The notes under the pieces were generated by a model. It was not told the origin of the DNA, did not search any database, and worked only from the letters and a program-made list of their open reading frames with translations. From positions 62,001-126,000 of the forward strand of contig JAJEFD010000002.1 of the NCBI GenBank assembly GCA_022820645.1: DNA of 64,000 nucleotides, written 5' to 3'. Position numbers and translations under genes: made by a program. This DNA is from Dehalococcoidia bacterium. GTDB lineage: Bacteria > Chloroflexota > Dehalococcoidia > Lucifugimonadales > Australimonadaceae. Positions 52,613 through 60,288 of this stretch are shown piece after piece. The number at the start of each line of letters is the position of its first letter. Positions within the stretch are counted from its first letter, which is position 1.

Positions 52613-53660
52613 TGAAGAGGGGGAACACCTTGAGCGCGTTGTCGTGAACGAGCTTGCGCTTGTCGTCGTCGGTCAGGAAATCGATGGAGTCGATGACCGG
52701 CAGCATGTCGTCGGCGGGACGCCCGGTGTCGGGGTTGAGGACGCCGGTGCCGCTGCCGGGCGACTCGGTGCCGAAGCACATCTGGTCGATGCCCTTGTGC
52801 TTCATCGCGGTCGCCAGGTAGTCCTTGTCGTAGGCGCAGGTGTCGAAGAAGAGGTTGTCGGCCCAGGTGCGCTGTTCGTTCTCGTGCGCCGGCATGCCCA
52901 CGTTACCGATGCCGACCTGTCCGCCGCCCGCGACGCCGGACGACTGCGCCCGCGGGATGAACCGGCTGAGCGCGCCGCCGCAGTGGCAGACGAGGACCTT
53001 GAGGTCAGGGAAGCGGTCGAACACGTCGCTGTGCTCGAGCAGTTGCGTGGCGAGCGCCTGCTCGGTCATGAAGTTGTACTGGTAGCTGTGGGGGATGATG
53101 GTGATGCGCGGGTCGCGGGAGATGGAGGCGTGCACGATGAGCGGCGCCTGCAACTCAGCCGACCGCTTGTAGAGCGGGAACCAGTAGGGATCGTTCATGC
53201 CGGGAACGCGGCGGTCGCCGCCGGGGTCCGGGTTCACCGTGGCCGCGACGAACCCGAGTCCGCTCACGGCGCGCTCCAACTCGGCGACGCAGCCCGACGT
53301 GTCGCTGGCGTAGTCGATGCCGACCTGCGGCAACTGCGCGACGCCGACGAACCTGTCGGGATACATCTCGCAGGTCTGGTGGATGACGTCGTTCGTGACC
53401 TGCGTCCAGTGCTCGACGATGTGGGGCATCTCCCAGTGCATCATCGCGACGGGGCGCGGCGAGATGAACTGCACTTCCACGTTGCGCTCGTCCATCATGG
53501 CGAGGTGACGCGCCTGCGCCTCCTCCATCGCCTTCTCCGGTATCTGCAGCGAGCTGCCGACCGGCGTGCGGAGCGCAATCATGTTGTAGGCATACGCTCT
53601 GAACTGCGCGGGCGTGGAGTGGTGGCCGTGGACGTCTATAACCTTGTTGCCGTGGAACAT
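52605..53660 (-). CDS. Amidohydrolase 2 family protein (ACMSD-type decarboxylase/hydrolase)
   Basis: 351 aa TIM barrel. The metal motif IDVHGHHSTP (8-17) opens the protein, and the later MCFGTESPGSGTG carries the region where the metal-binding Asp usually lies, here with Glu-Ser in place of the usual GSDYP. The PF04909 family includes 2-amino-3-carboxymuconate semialdehyde, gamma-resorcylate and related decarboxylases. GGGAGG precedes the ATG at 53660, which excludes a longer frame through the repeat element. First gene of an operon with the CoxL-like subunit. Confidence 0.85.
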   Translation of the reverse strand: MFHGNKVIDVHGHHSTPAQFRAYAYNMIALRTPVGSSLQIPEKAMEEAQARHLAMMDERNVEVQFISPRPVAMMHWEMPHIVEHWTQVTNDVIHQTCEMYPDRFVGVAQLPQVGIDYASDTSGCVAELERAVSGLGFVAATVNPDPGGDRRVPGMNDPYWFPLYKRSAELQAPLIVHASISRDPRITIIPHSYQYNFMTEQALATQLLEHSDVFDRFPDLKVLVCHCGGALSRFIPRAQSSGVAGGGQVGIGNVGMPAHENEQRTWADNLFFDTCAYDKDYLATAMKHKGIDQMCFGTESPGSGTGVLNPDTGRPADDMLPVIDSIDFLTDDDKRKLVHDNALKVFPLFSG

Positions 53661-53692
53661 CGCGCACCTCCCCTCATGTGACGTGTGGGCGG

Positions 53693-53698
53693 AGTGTA
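53693..53698 (-). promoter_or_regulatory. Probable -10 box of the amidohydrolase operon
   Basis: TACACT on the minus strand followed by CCGC, the same TACACTCCGC string as at the Rieske operon (10435-10440). It lies 32 bp before the ATG, between the gene and repeat element B. Confidence 0.45.
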
Positions 53699-53739
53699 GC
53701 AGGGCAACGATCGGACGGGAGCGAAATCGCCTCGGAGTG

Positions 53740-53871
53740 GCACCATCCTGCACCATTTGGCACCATCCACTCCTGTGAATCGGTCTCCGGCGAGGCCAAG
53801 ATGGGGCAGAATGAGGCTGAAATGGGGCCAGATCGGGGCTGAATGGGGCCGTGATGGTGCACAGTGGTGCA
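53740..53871 (-). repeat. Helically phased repeat element B, homologue of element A
   Basis: Read on the + strand: three GCACC units at 53740, 53750 and 53760, then CACTCCTGTG (53768-53777), a spacer, then seven GGGGC/GAGGC/GGTGC units whose final C falls at 53807, 53817, 53828, 53839, 53849, 53860 and 53870. That is a mean of 10.5 bp per unit. The same 7+3 inverted plan and the same order of two GCACC-type plus five GCCCC-type units is seen at 33382-33513. It fills most of the 389-bp gap upstream of the amidohydrolase gene; 53872-53986 shows nothing clear. Confidence 0.75.
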
Positions 53872-53986
53872 CCCGTTCTCCGCGTGGAGGGCGCACCGGC
53901 AATGCGTCCACACGGCAACGTTGCGCTGCGGCGAAGTACTGCTCCCATGAGCACGCACGTTACGGGAGACGGGGATGACCGCGAAA

Positions 53987-54025
53987 GGGCCTCGTGTCAC
54001 ACGCCGACCGCATGGCACGAGGCCC
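53987..54025 (-). terminator. Terminator of the DM13 protein gene
   Basis: GGGCCTCGTG (53987-53996) pairs perfectly with CACGAGGCCC (54016-54025) across a 19-nt loop. The minus-strand tail begins TTTCGCG. It starts 24 bp after the DM13 stop. Confidence 0.7.
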
Positions 54026-54049
54026 GGAACGTTAACGGCGAAACCCGTC

Positions 54050-54937
54050 TCACCCGGTGGACAGCGGCGCGACGCTGAACACGACGTGGAACGGCTTGCA
54101 GTAGATGACGACCGAGCCGTAGTCGTCCGGCGACACGTCCTCAGGGAACGGGTAGTTCTGGTTGCCGATGTTCCCCTTCAGCTTGCCCAACTCCACGTAG
54201 CCCGGCCCAGTCACCTCGTTCCGCCCCTGCGGGTCCGGGTGGGTGGCAAGGAGCACGCGCAGGTCCGGTCCGTTGGTCACGCGGAAGTCCTCGAAGCGGA
54301 GCACGTGCGTGCCGTCCGGCAGTTCGTAGATGGTCGCGGAGCCCTCGCCCTGATGGAAGCTGTCGGCGTCGCGGAACATGCCCTGCCTGAGGGCTACGGG
54401 AGCGGCAGGCGCCATCATCCCGGGCATGGCCGCGGCCATCTGAGCCATCATCTCCGGCGTCATGTTCTGCATGACGCCGATCATCATGTCCGGCGTCATG
54501 CTTTCCATCGCCTCGGCCACCATCTCCGGCGTCATCCCGGGGACCGCCTCAGCCATCGTCTCGGCAACCTCAGCCCGCATCTCCGGCGTCATGCTCTCTA
54601 TCGCTTCGGCCATCATCTCCGGCGTCATGCCGTCCATGACCGCCGCCATCATCTCGTCCGCAGCCAGAGGCGGCGCTTCTGCCGCAGGCATCGCCTCCGA
54701 CACCACGTCTTCCATCATGGCCATCGTTTCCATGGTCCGGTCCACCTGGGCGCGCGTCATACCTTCCGGCACCACCGCGCCCACGCTGTACGGGAACTCT
54801 TCGTCGACCGTCTTGTTGATGAAGAGGGGCGAACCGAGCCACCAAGCAAGGGCAAGCACGGGTATCGCCACGACAACGGCGGCGACGATGAGCCGTCCAC
54901 GGTACTTACGGATGCTCTGCCACAAACCACCCATCAT
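54050..54937 (-). CDS. Membrane-anchored DM13-domain protein with Met-rich repeats
   Basis: 295 aa. One membrane helix (about 15-35) is followed by an extracytoplasmic region. Residues about 60-170 hold at least five copies of an MTPEM-type motif (MTPEMMAEAIES, MTPEMRAEVAE, MTPEMVAEAMES, MTPDMMIGVMQN, MTPEMMAQM), rich in Met. The C-terminal DM13 domain (about 185-295) has LRFEDFRVTNGPDLRVLL and the conserved redox-linked Cys in SVVIYCKPFHVVFSVAPL. DM13 domains are thought to take part in electron transfer; Met-rich repeats in exported proteins can bind Cu(I). Copper handling is inference only. Confidence 0.85.
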   Translation of the reverse strand: MMGGLWQSIRKYRGRLIVAAVVVAIPVLALAWWLGSPLFINKTVDEEFPYSVGAVVPEGMTRAQVDRTMETMAMMEDVVSEAMPAAEAPPLAADEMMAAVMDGMTPEMMAEAIESMTPEMRAEVAETMAEAVPGMTPEMVAEAMESMTPDMMIGVMQNMTPEMMAQMAAAMPGMMAPAAPVALRQGMFRDADSFHQGEGSATIYELPDGTHVLRFEDFRVTNGPDLRVLLATHPDPQGRNEVTGPGYVELGKLKGNIGNQNYPFPEDVSPDDYGSVVIYCKPFHVVFSVAPLSTG

Positions 54938-55043
54938 TCACCCCCTCGGCTGTGTGAGCCCTCAATTCCAGTGTACGACATTCCCGTCGCGCTTCAGCGT
55001 GCGCAGACAGGCGTAAGCCTTCAGGTTCAGGCGCTACGCTCTT

Positions 55044-55071
55044 CTGGATTCCAGCCTCCGCTGGAATGACG
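55044..55071. repeat. Short palindromic intergenic repeat
   Basis: ATTCCAGC (55048-55055) pairs with GCTGGAAT (55060-55067). Its complement, GTCATTCCAGCGGAGGCTGG, is a very common bacterial intergenic repeat. Located between the DM13 and quinone oxidoreductase genes. Confidence 0.55.
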
Positions 55072-55085
55072 AGGTAGGGAGGATG

Positions 55086-56054
55086 CTACGGGATCAGGAG
55101 CACTTTGCCCGTCGTGAGGCGGCCTTCCAACTGCCGGTGCGCCTCCGCCGCGTCCGACAGCGCGAATGAGGCGCCGACGCGAACGGTGAGCGAGCCCTCC
55201 GCGAGCCAGCCGAATATCTCGCTCGCTCGCCAGTCGATCTCCTCTCGTGTGAGCGCGTAGCTGGCGAGGGTAGGGCGGGTCAGGAAGAGCGACCCCTTCG
55301 CGTTGAGCACCTGCGGATCGACCGGCGGTACGCGTCCGCTCGACTGGCCGAAGAGCACGAGGTAGCCGCGCGGCGCGAGGCAGTCCAGGCTGCCCTCGAA
55401 CGTGTCCTTGCCCACGGAGTCGTAGACCACGTGCAGTTTCGCGCCGCCGGTGATGCGGTCTACCTCCGCAACGAAGTCCTGCTGGGTGTAGAGGATCACC
55501 TCGTCCGCTCCGGCTTCGCGGGCCAGCTGCGCCTTCTCCTCCGTCGAGACGGTGCCGATGACGTGCGCGCCGCGCATCTTCGCCATCTGCGTGAGCAGCA
55601 GGCCGACGCCTCCTGCGGCAGCGTGCACCAGACAGGTGTGTCCCGGCTCCAGCGGGAACGTCGAGGCCATCAGGTAGTGCGCCGTCATTCCCTGCAGCAG
55701 CACCGCCGCGCCCGCGGCGTCGTCCACGCCTTCCGGCAGCTTCACCAGGCGGTCGGCGGAAACCTTGACGTACTCCGCGTACGACGCGCCCGTCCCCGTG
55801 TATCCGGCGTGCTCGCCGACGGCGATGCCGGTGACGCCTTCGCCCACCGCGACGACTTCCCCCGCGCCCTCCTGTCCCGCCACGTGAGGCAGCGCGACGT
55901 TGTACGCGCCGGTGCGCTGGTAGGTATCGATGAAATTGACGCCGCACGCGCCGAGGCGGAGAACGGCCTCGCCCGGCCCGGGTTCAGGCTCGGGGATGTC
56001 CTCGTAGCGCAATACCTCGGGGCCGCCGAACTCGTGGAAACGGACTGCTTTCAC
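55086..56054 (-). CDS. NADPH:quinone oxidoreductase (zeta-crystallin-like MDR family)
   Basis: 322 aa. GroES-like N-terminal domain with CGVNFIDTYQRTGAY (about 36-50), Rossmann domain with VHAAAGGVGLLLTQMAK (about 148-164), and the family tail EAHRQLEGRLTTGKVLL. No zinc-binding Cys cluster is present, as expected for QOR-type members. The GTG at 56054 has GGGAGG upstream; a longer frame upstream is unrelated to the family. Confidence 0.92.
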   Translation of the reverse strand: MKAVRFHEFGGPEVLRYEDIPEPEPGPGEAVLRLGACGVNFIDTYQRTGAYNVALPHVAGQEGAGEVVAVGEGVTGIAVGEHAGYTGTGASYAEYVKVSADRLVKLPEGVDDAAGAAVLLQGMTAHYLMASTFPLEPGHTCLVHAAAGGVGLLLTQMAKMRGAHVIGTVSTEEKAQLAREAGADEVILYTQQDFVAEVDRITGGAKLHVVYDSVGKDTFEGSLDCLAPRGYLVLFGQSSGRVPPVDPQVLNAKGSLFLTRPTLASYALTREEIDWRASEIFGWLAEGSLTVRVGASFALSDAAEAHRQLEGRLTTGKVLLIP

Positions 56055-56103
56055 GCTGCTCCCTCCCTTGACCGATGCTTCCGCCGATGAGCGCGCTACA
56101 GTG

Positions 56104-56132
56104 TGCCATCCTGCGCCAATCCGCGCCAATCC
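56104..56132. repeat. Minor three-unit phased array
   Basis: GCCA recurs at 56105, 56115 and 56125, inside TGCCATCC, GCGCCAATCC and GCGCCAATCC. On the minus strand the units run into CACACTGTAG, similar to the CACTC-type motif next to the other arrays. It lies between the divergent oxidoreductase and membrane protein genes. Confidence 0.4.
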
Positions 56133-56237
56133 GAAACCTCGCATCCCCGCCGCTGCGTACCGTATTGCAGGCGCGCGCAGGGTAGTGCTACCTTTCTCCC
56201 ATCCCACGCGGGCGCCGCACGCCCGGGAGTAGTTGCC

Positions 56238-56972
56238 ATGGCTACATCGACCATCACACGTCCCGCTACCAGGAGCGGAGGGCTGGCGCTGATCGGCGGA
56301 GTCATCCTGCTCGTGTTCGCATCGCTTGTCTTTCCCGGTGGGGTGCTGCTGGACCCGGTGGACCAGACCGACTTCCCAGTAGCCCTCGAGGCGATGGCCG
56401 AAAACGCGAGCCTTGCACACCTGGCGTCCATGCTGTCGATCATCGGGATGCTCCTCTACGCGTACGCCGCCCTCACCTGGCTCCGTCTGCCGCAACAGCC
56501 GGGGCTCGGCGGTACACTCCTGCGGCTGGGAGTGTTCACCAGCCTGTTCGGATGGGGTCTCTACGTCATTGCGATGGGAATGAGGCACTTCAGCATCCAT
56601 CTGATGCAGCGCAGCATGCAGTCCGGCGCCGACACGGCCATGTTCGAGTCCCTTGCTCTCAGCGTTTACGCACCGATGGCCGGAATCATCATCGCGCTGG
56701 TGACCGTCTACCCTGTCGCATCCATCCTCGTCGGCCTCGGCCTCGGCTCCCGCTTCGGAGCAATGAGCATCTTCAAGCTGGCTTCCTACGGCCTTGCCCT
56801 CATGGGAGTCCTGGCGGGCATCAACTTCCTGGTCCTTCAACACGCCCCGGGGATCGATCCCGTAGTGATCCTCAGGATCGACAACGGCATGCTTTCGTTC
56901 GGTTCCCTCTGCTTCATCATCATCGGGCTGGGGATGTACCTGGGCCAGGGCGAGCTCTCCTCAGACGACTAA
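56238..56972 (+). CDS. Integral membrane protein of unknown function
   Basis: 244 aa with about six or seven hydrophobic helices (15-35, 58-78, 93-113, 140-165, 180-200, 215-235). No recognised motif. The loop MRHFSIHLMQRSMQSG between helices 3 and 4 is conserved-looking and basic. GGGAG lies 8 bp before the ATG; the frame upstream overlaps the repeat array. It could be a DUF4386-like or similar membrane protein, but I cannot name it. A hairpin terminator follows. Confidence 0.7.
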   Translation: MATSTITRPATRSGGLALIGGVILLVFASLVFPGGVLLDPVDQTDFPVALEAMAENASLAHLASMLSIIGMLLYAYAALTWLRLPQQPGLGGTLLRLGVFTSLFGWGLYVIAMGMRHFSIHLMQRSMQSGADTAMFESLALSVYAPMAGIIIALVTVYPVASILVGLGLGSRFGAMSIFKLASYGLALMGVLAGINFLVLQHAPGIDPVVILRIDNGMLSFGSLCFIIIGLGMYLGQGELSSDD

Positions 56973-57002
56973 CCCTCACGCCGTATCCGACATATTCAGA
57001 TG

Positions 57003-57027
57003 AAGGGCGCCCCCAGTGGGCGCCCTT
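57003..57027 (+). terminator. Hairpin terminator after the membrane protein gene
   Basis: AAGGGCGCCC and GGGCGCCCTT form a perfect 10-bp stem with a CCAGT loop, 30 bp after the stop. The tail CCCTGTG is not T-rich. Confidence 0.65.
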
Positions 57028-57035
57028 CCCTGTGC

Positions 57036-57041
57036 TAGCAT
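57036..57041 (+). promoter_or_regulatory. -10 box of the hydrolase lipoprotein, leaderless arrangement
   Basis: TAGCAT followed by 6 bp and the ATG at 57048; no Shine-Dalgarno. The spacing equals that at birA. Confidence 0.45.
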
Positions 57042-57047
57042 TAATCC

Positions 57048-59117
57048 ATGAGACCCCCACATATCGCCGCGCTGGTCCTTGCCGCCTTTCTCACTCTCCT
57101 CGCAGCCTGCGAATCCCCTGAACCAACCCCGACTCCCACTCCGACGCCCGACCCAACCCCAACGCCTGCGCCGACGGCAACACCAACGCCGGAACCAGCG
57201 CCGGAGCCGACTCCCACGCCTACGGCAGTCCCTGCTCCGACACCCGATATCCCCGCGGCGGAAGACGTCTTCCGCGAGGACTCTTGTCCGTTCAGCAATC
57301 AGCCCGGCACGCCGTTGTGGGCAGCCGAGTGCGGCTACTTGACCGTCCCCGCCGACTATGACGACCCCGCTGCGGGCACGTTCGAGATCGCCGTAGCCGT
57401 CTTCCCCGCGACCGGAGAGCGCACCAGCGACGTCCCCGTCATCTACCTGGAAGGCGGTCCCGGCGGAAACGCACTGGAGGGACTGGAAGTGAGCGGCGGC
57501 GTGATCCTGGGGCCGCTGAACGAGAACCGGGACGTGGTCGTGCTCGACCAGCGCGGCGTGGGCTTCTCCCAGCCGGAGTTCGGTTGCCCGGAGACGCGCG
57601 AGCTCACACGAGAACTGATCAGCCAGACGCTCCCGCTTACCGAGGAGAACGAGCGCTACCTGGATGCGCTGCAACGGTGCCGGGACCGTCTCGTGGAGGA
57701 AGGGATAGACCTTTCGCTGGTCAACAGCGCCGCGAACGCCGCCGACGTCGACCGTCTGCGCACCGCGCTCGGCCACGAGCAGTGGGACCTGTACGGATCG
57801 TCGTACGGAACACGGCTGGCGCAGAACGTGATGCGCGACTTCCCGCACGGCGTGCGCCGCGTCGTTCTTGACTCCGCTTACCCCCTGGAGTTGGACCTCC
57901 ACGCGAGCATACCCGCCAGCTCGGAGCGGGCGTTCCGCCTGATGCTGGACTCCTGCGCAGCCGACAGCACCTGCAGCGAGCACTACCCCGACCTCGAAGG
58001 CACGCTGCTGGAGGCGTTCGACAGGCTCACCGCTTCGCCGGAGCCGGGCGCCGCGTCGTTCGATCTCGACGGGGACGTGGTAGACACGCTGATGACCGGT
58101 GGGCGGCTCGCCTGGCTGGTGTTCGAGGCGCTCTACCAGACGAGCGTGATCCCCTGGCTGCCGGAGATCATCTCCGAGGCGGCAAAGGGGAACGTAGAGC
58201 CCGCCAATCTCATGCTCTCCAACAGCCTCATCAATGACGCGTTCGCCTCGGTGGGGATGTACTTCTCGACGCAGTGCTCGGACGAGACGCCGTTCACTTC
58301 GCAGGAGGCGATCGCAGCGAGCATTGCGGCCAGTCCGCTGTTCGCCCGCATCCAGGACTCCGAAGGAACGTACGCCCAGGACGCATTCGACACGTGCGCC
58401 CTCTGGGACGTGCAACCGTCCCCACTCGTAGAGAGCGAGCCCGTGCGGAGCGATATCCCCACGCTGATCCTTGCGGGCGAGTTCGACCCCATCACGCCAC
58501 CGTCGCACGGGATGGCAGTCGCGGCGAACCTCTCCAACGCCACGTTCGTCGAATTCCCCGCCGTGGGGCACGGCATCCTCCTGGAGGGCGACTGCGCGAA
58601 GTCGATCATCCTGGCTTTCCTCGACGGAGAAGACGCACCCGACACGTCATGCGTAGCGGAGGAGTTCTCCTCTCCCGCCTGGGTGGCGCCCCTGGGGGAG
58701 ATAACCCTTACGCCGGTGGACTCTCCATTCGGCGTGAAGGTCGCTGAACCCCAGGGCTGGGAGCCGATAGAGAACCAACCGGGCAGATTCCTCCGGCACG
58801 AGATAGCCGGCCCGGTGCTCATACAGACCGTCATCCCTGGGGCGACAGTCGATCAGTTCATGGCGCAACAGATCGGCAGCATACCGGGGATCGAGCCGGA
58901 AGAGCTGGACACGGTTTCCGTTCGCGGCCTCGACTGGCGTGTGGTCCTGATCGAGATCGACGGCAGGCTGCAGGCCATAGCGGCGGCCCAGGCCCCCGCG
59001 TCCGATACCGGCGCCACCAGCCTTTTCCTCGCAGCCGTCATAGGGTTCCCGTACCAGCGCGAGGCTATACTGAACGGTCTGCTCCTCCCGGCGCTGGACG
59101 TGTTCGGCTCCCAGTGA
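57048..59117 (+). CDS. Alpha/beta hydrolase lipoprotein with Thr-Pro stalk (TAP-like C-terminus)
   Basis: 689 aa. Signal peptide ending LLAAC (Cys21), then a Thr-Pro-rich stalk (about 24-65). The alpha/beta hydrolase domain has oxyanion YLEGGPGG and nucleophile GSSYGT (about 248-253), the acid GEFDPITPP (about 478-486) and His in PAVGHGILLEG. The C-terminal part matches the TAP-like domain of tripeptidyl aminopeptidases, followed by about 130 extra residues. It probably acts as a surface-anchored peptidase or esterase. The stalk is like that of the LRR lipoprotein at 18879-20114. Confidence 0.9.
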   Translation: MRPPHIAALVLAAFLTLLAACESPEPTPTPTPTPDPTPTPAPTATPTPEPAPEPTPTPTAVPAPTPDIPAAEDVFREDSCPFSNQPGTPLWAAECGYLTVPADYDDPAAGTFEIAVAVFPATGERTSDVPVIYLEGGPGGNALEGLEVSGGVILGPLNENRDVVVLDQRGVGFSQPEFGCPETRELTRELISQTLPLTEENERYLDALQRCRDRLVEEGIDLSLVNSAANAADVDRLRTALGHEQWDLYGSSYGTRLAQNVMRDFPHGVRRVVLDSAYPLELDLHASIPASSERAFRLMLDSCAADSTCSEHYPDLEGTLLEAFDRLTASPEPGAASFDLDGDVVDTLMTGGRLAWLVFEALYQTSVIPWLPEIISEAAKGNVEPANLMLSNSLINDAFASVGMYFSTQCSDETPFTSQEAIAASIAASPLFARIQDSEGTYAQDAFDTCALWDVQPSPLVESEPVRSDIPTLILAGEFDPITPPSHGMAVAANLSNATFVEFPAVGHGILLEGDCAKSIILAFLDGEDAPDTSCVAEEFSSPAWVAPLGEITLTPVDSPFGVKVAEPQGWEPIENQPGRFLRHEIAGPVLIQTVIPGATVDQFMAQQIGSIPGIEPEELDTVSVRGLDWRVVLIEIDGRLQAIAAAQAPASDTGATSLFLAAVIGFPYQREAILNGLLLPALDVFGSQ

Positions 59118-59123
59118 GCCTGC

Positions 59124-59618
59124 TCAGACGAGCAACCGGTAGACCGGCGGGGTGAGGACCCCCGCCACGATGGGGAAGGGCAGGTTCACGAGCATCCGGC
59201 TGGTGGTGAACGCCCCACCGAGGAACGGCAACTCCCACATGACCGTGCGCGTGAACGGGATGGTGTTCCAGGCCGTGATGAGCGCCGCCACCGGTCCGAC
59301 ACCCGCGCCTGCGAGGAAGATGGACGCAGCGAGCGGGATGACGACGTACGGTCCGCCGGGGATGAACATCCCCACCGCCGCGCCGATGAGGATGCCCGTG
59401 AAGCCGGACTCGTCGCCGATCCAGAGGGTGATGACCTCCTGCGGCAGGATGACCTGCGTCATCCCCGCAAGCACCATTCCAAGCACGAGCATCCGCGCCA
59501 CGGAGCGCAACAGCAAGGCGCTCATCTCGGCGCCGTAGCGAACGCCCGGCAAGCCGTCCTTGCGGAAAACGAGGAACAGAGTCAGACCGACGAGCCCGGC
59601 CAGGAGGTAGAGCGTCAT
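59124..59618 (-). CDS. Half-size YraQ/ArsP-type permease, C-terminal partner
   Basis: 164 aa with about four helices. It carries the motif WIGDESGFTGILIGAAVG followed by PGGPYVVIPLAAS, seen also in the gene just upstream. Normal DUF318/ArsP-type permeases have two such halves in one chain of about 300-350 aa. The ATG overlaps the partner stop by 4 bp. Likely forms a heterodimeric transporter; the substrate (arsenical, metal or other) is unknown. Confidence 0.8.
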   Translation of the reverse strand: MTLYLLAGLVGLTLFLVFRKDGLPGVRYGAEMSALLLRSVARMLVLGMVLAGMTQVILPQEVITLWIGDESGFTGILIGAAVGMFIPGGPYVVIPLAASIFLAGAGVGPVAALITAWNTIPFTRTVMWELPFLGGAFTTSRMLVNLPFPIVAGVLTPPVYRLLV

Positions 59619-60208
59619 TCCGTCCGCTCCTGCTCCGCTGCGCCGATGCGCGAGCGCGCCGCCTCCTGCGCGCTGCGCGGCATGAGCCGGAAGACGACGG
59701 GCACGAGCAGCGTGCCTACGCCGATCAACCAGAGCGTGGAGAGCGTCTTTGCGAGCGCCAGGGGCACGCCGAGGAAGGGCAGTTCGTAGACCAGGAAGCG
59801 GTTGGCCGTGAAGATGTTCCGCGCAACGGAAAACGCGGAGATGGACGCGATGCCCGCGCCGCCGTGCATCAGCGCCGCCGCTATCGGGTACATGACGTAC
59901 GGGCCACCGGGCGAGAGCACGCCCGCCGCCGCGCCGATGAGCACGCCCTTCACACCGGCTTCGTCACCCATCCAGCGTCCGACCACTCGCGGAGGGAAGA
60001 GGACGGTCAGGAGTCCGGCGAGGATGAAGCCGAGGATCAGAGCAGGCGCGGCCTGCCGGATGATGGAGAGGGAGTTCTCGCCGCCCTCGCGCAAGCCGTC
60101 CACGCCATGCAGGACGAACGCCGCCAGCGACACGACCGCCAGCAGGCCAACCATCGTGATGAGCGTGGTGTCGCGCCACCACGATTTCTTCTTCTGCGTT
60201 TCGCCCAT
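59615..60208 (-). CDS. Half-size YraQ/ArsP-type permease, N-terminal partner
   Basis: 197 aa with about five helices. It contains WMGDEAGVKGVLIGAAAG and PGGPYVMYPIAAAL, nearly the same as its downstream neighbour, so the two are a duplicated half-permease pair. The N-terminus is Lys-rich and the C-terminus acidic. No Cys-containing arsenite motif is seen. Confidence 0.8.
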   Translation of the reverse strand: MGETQKKKSWWRDTTLITMVGLLAVVSLAAFVLHGVDGLREGGENSLSIIRQAAPALILGFILAGLLTVLFPPRVVGRWMGDEAGVKGVLIGAAAGVLSPGGPYVMYPIAAALMHGGAGIASISAFSVARNIFTANRFLVYELPFLGVPLALAKTLSTLWLIGVGTLLVPVVFRLMPRSAQEAARSRIGAAEQERTE

Positions 60209-60288
60209 GCGGGTTCCGTTCGAGGTCTTCGGGGCTGCCCGATTCTATCGCCTCAACGGGCGTTCCACGAACGGGGCTCCTACGGGGG

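Noticed and set aside
52605-53954. Longer N-terminus for the amidohydrolase
   Set aside because: The extra 98 codons read through repeat element B and the promoter; the ATG at 53660 has a good Shine-Dalgarno and gives the metal motif at the usual place.
57048-59117. Possible frameshift in the hydrolase because it is longer than usual
   Set aside because: All catalytic motifs lie in one frame and the extra C-terminal part is continuous; it is an extension, not a break.
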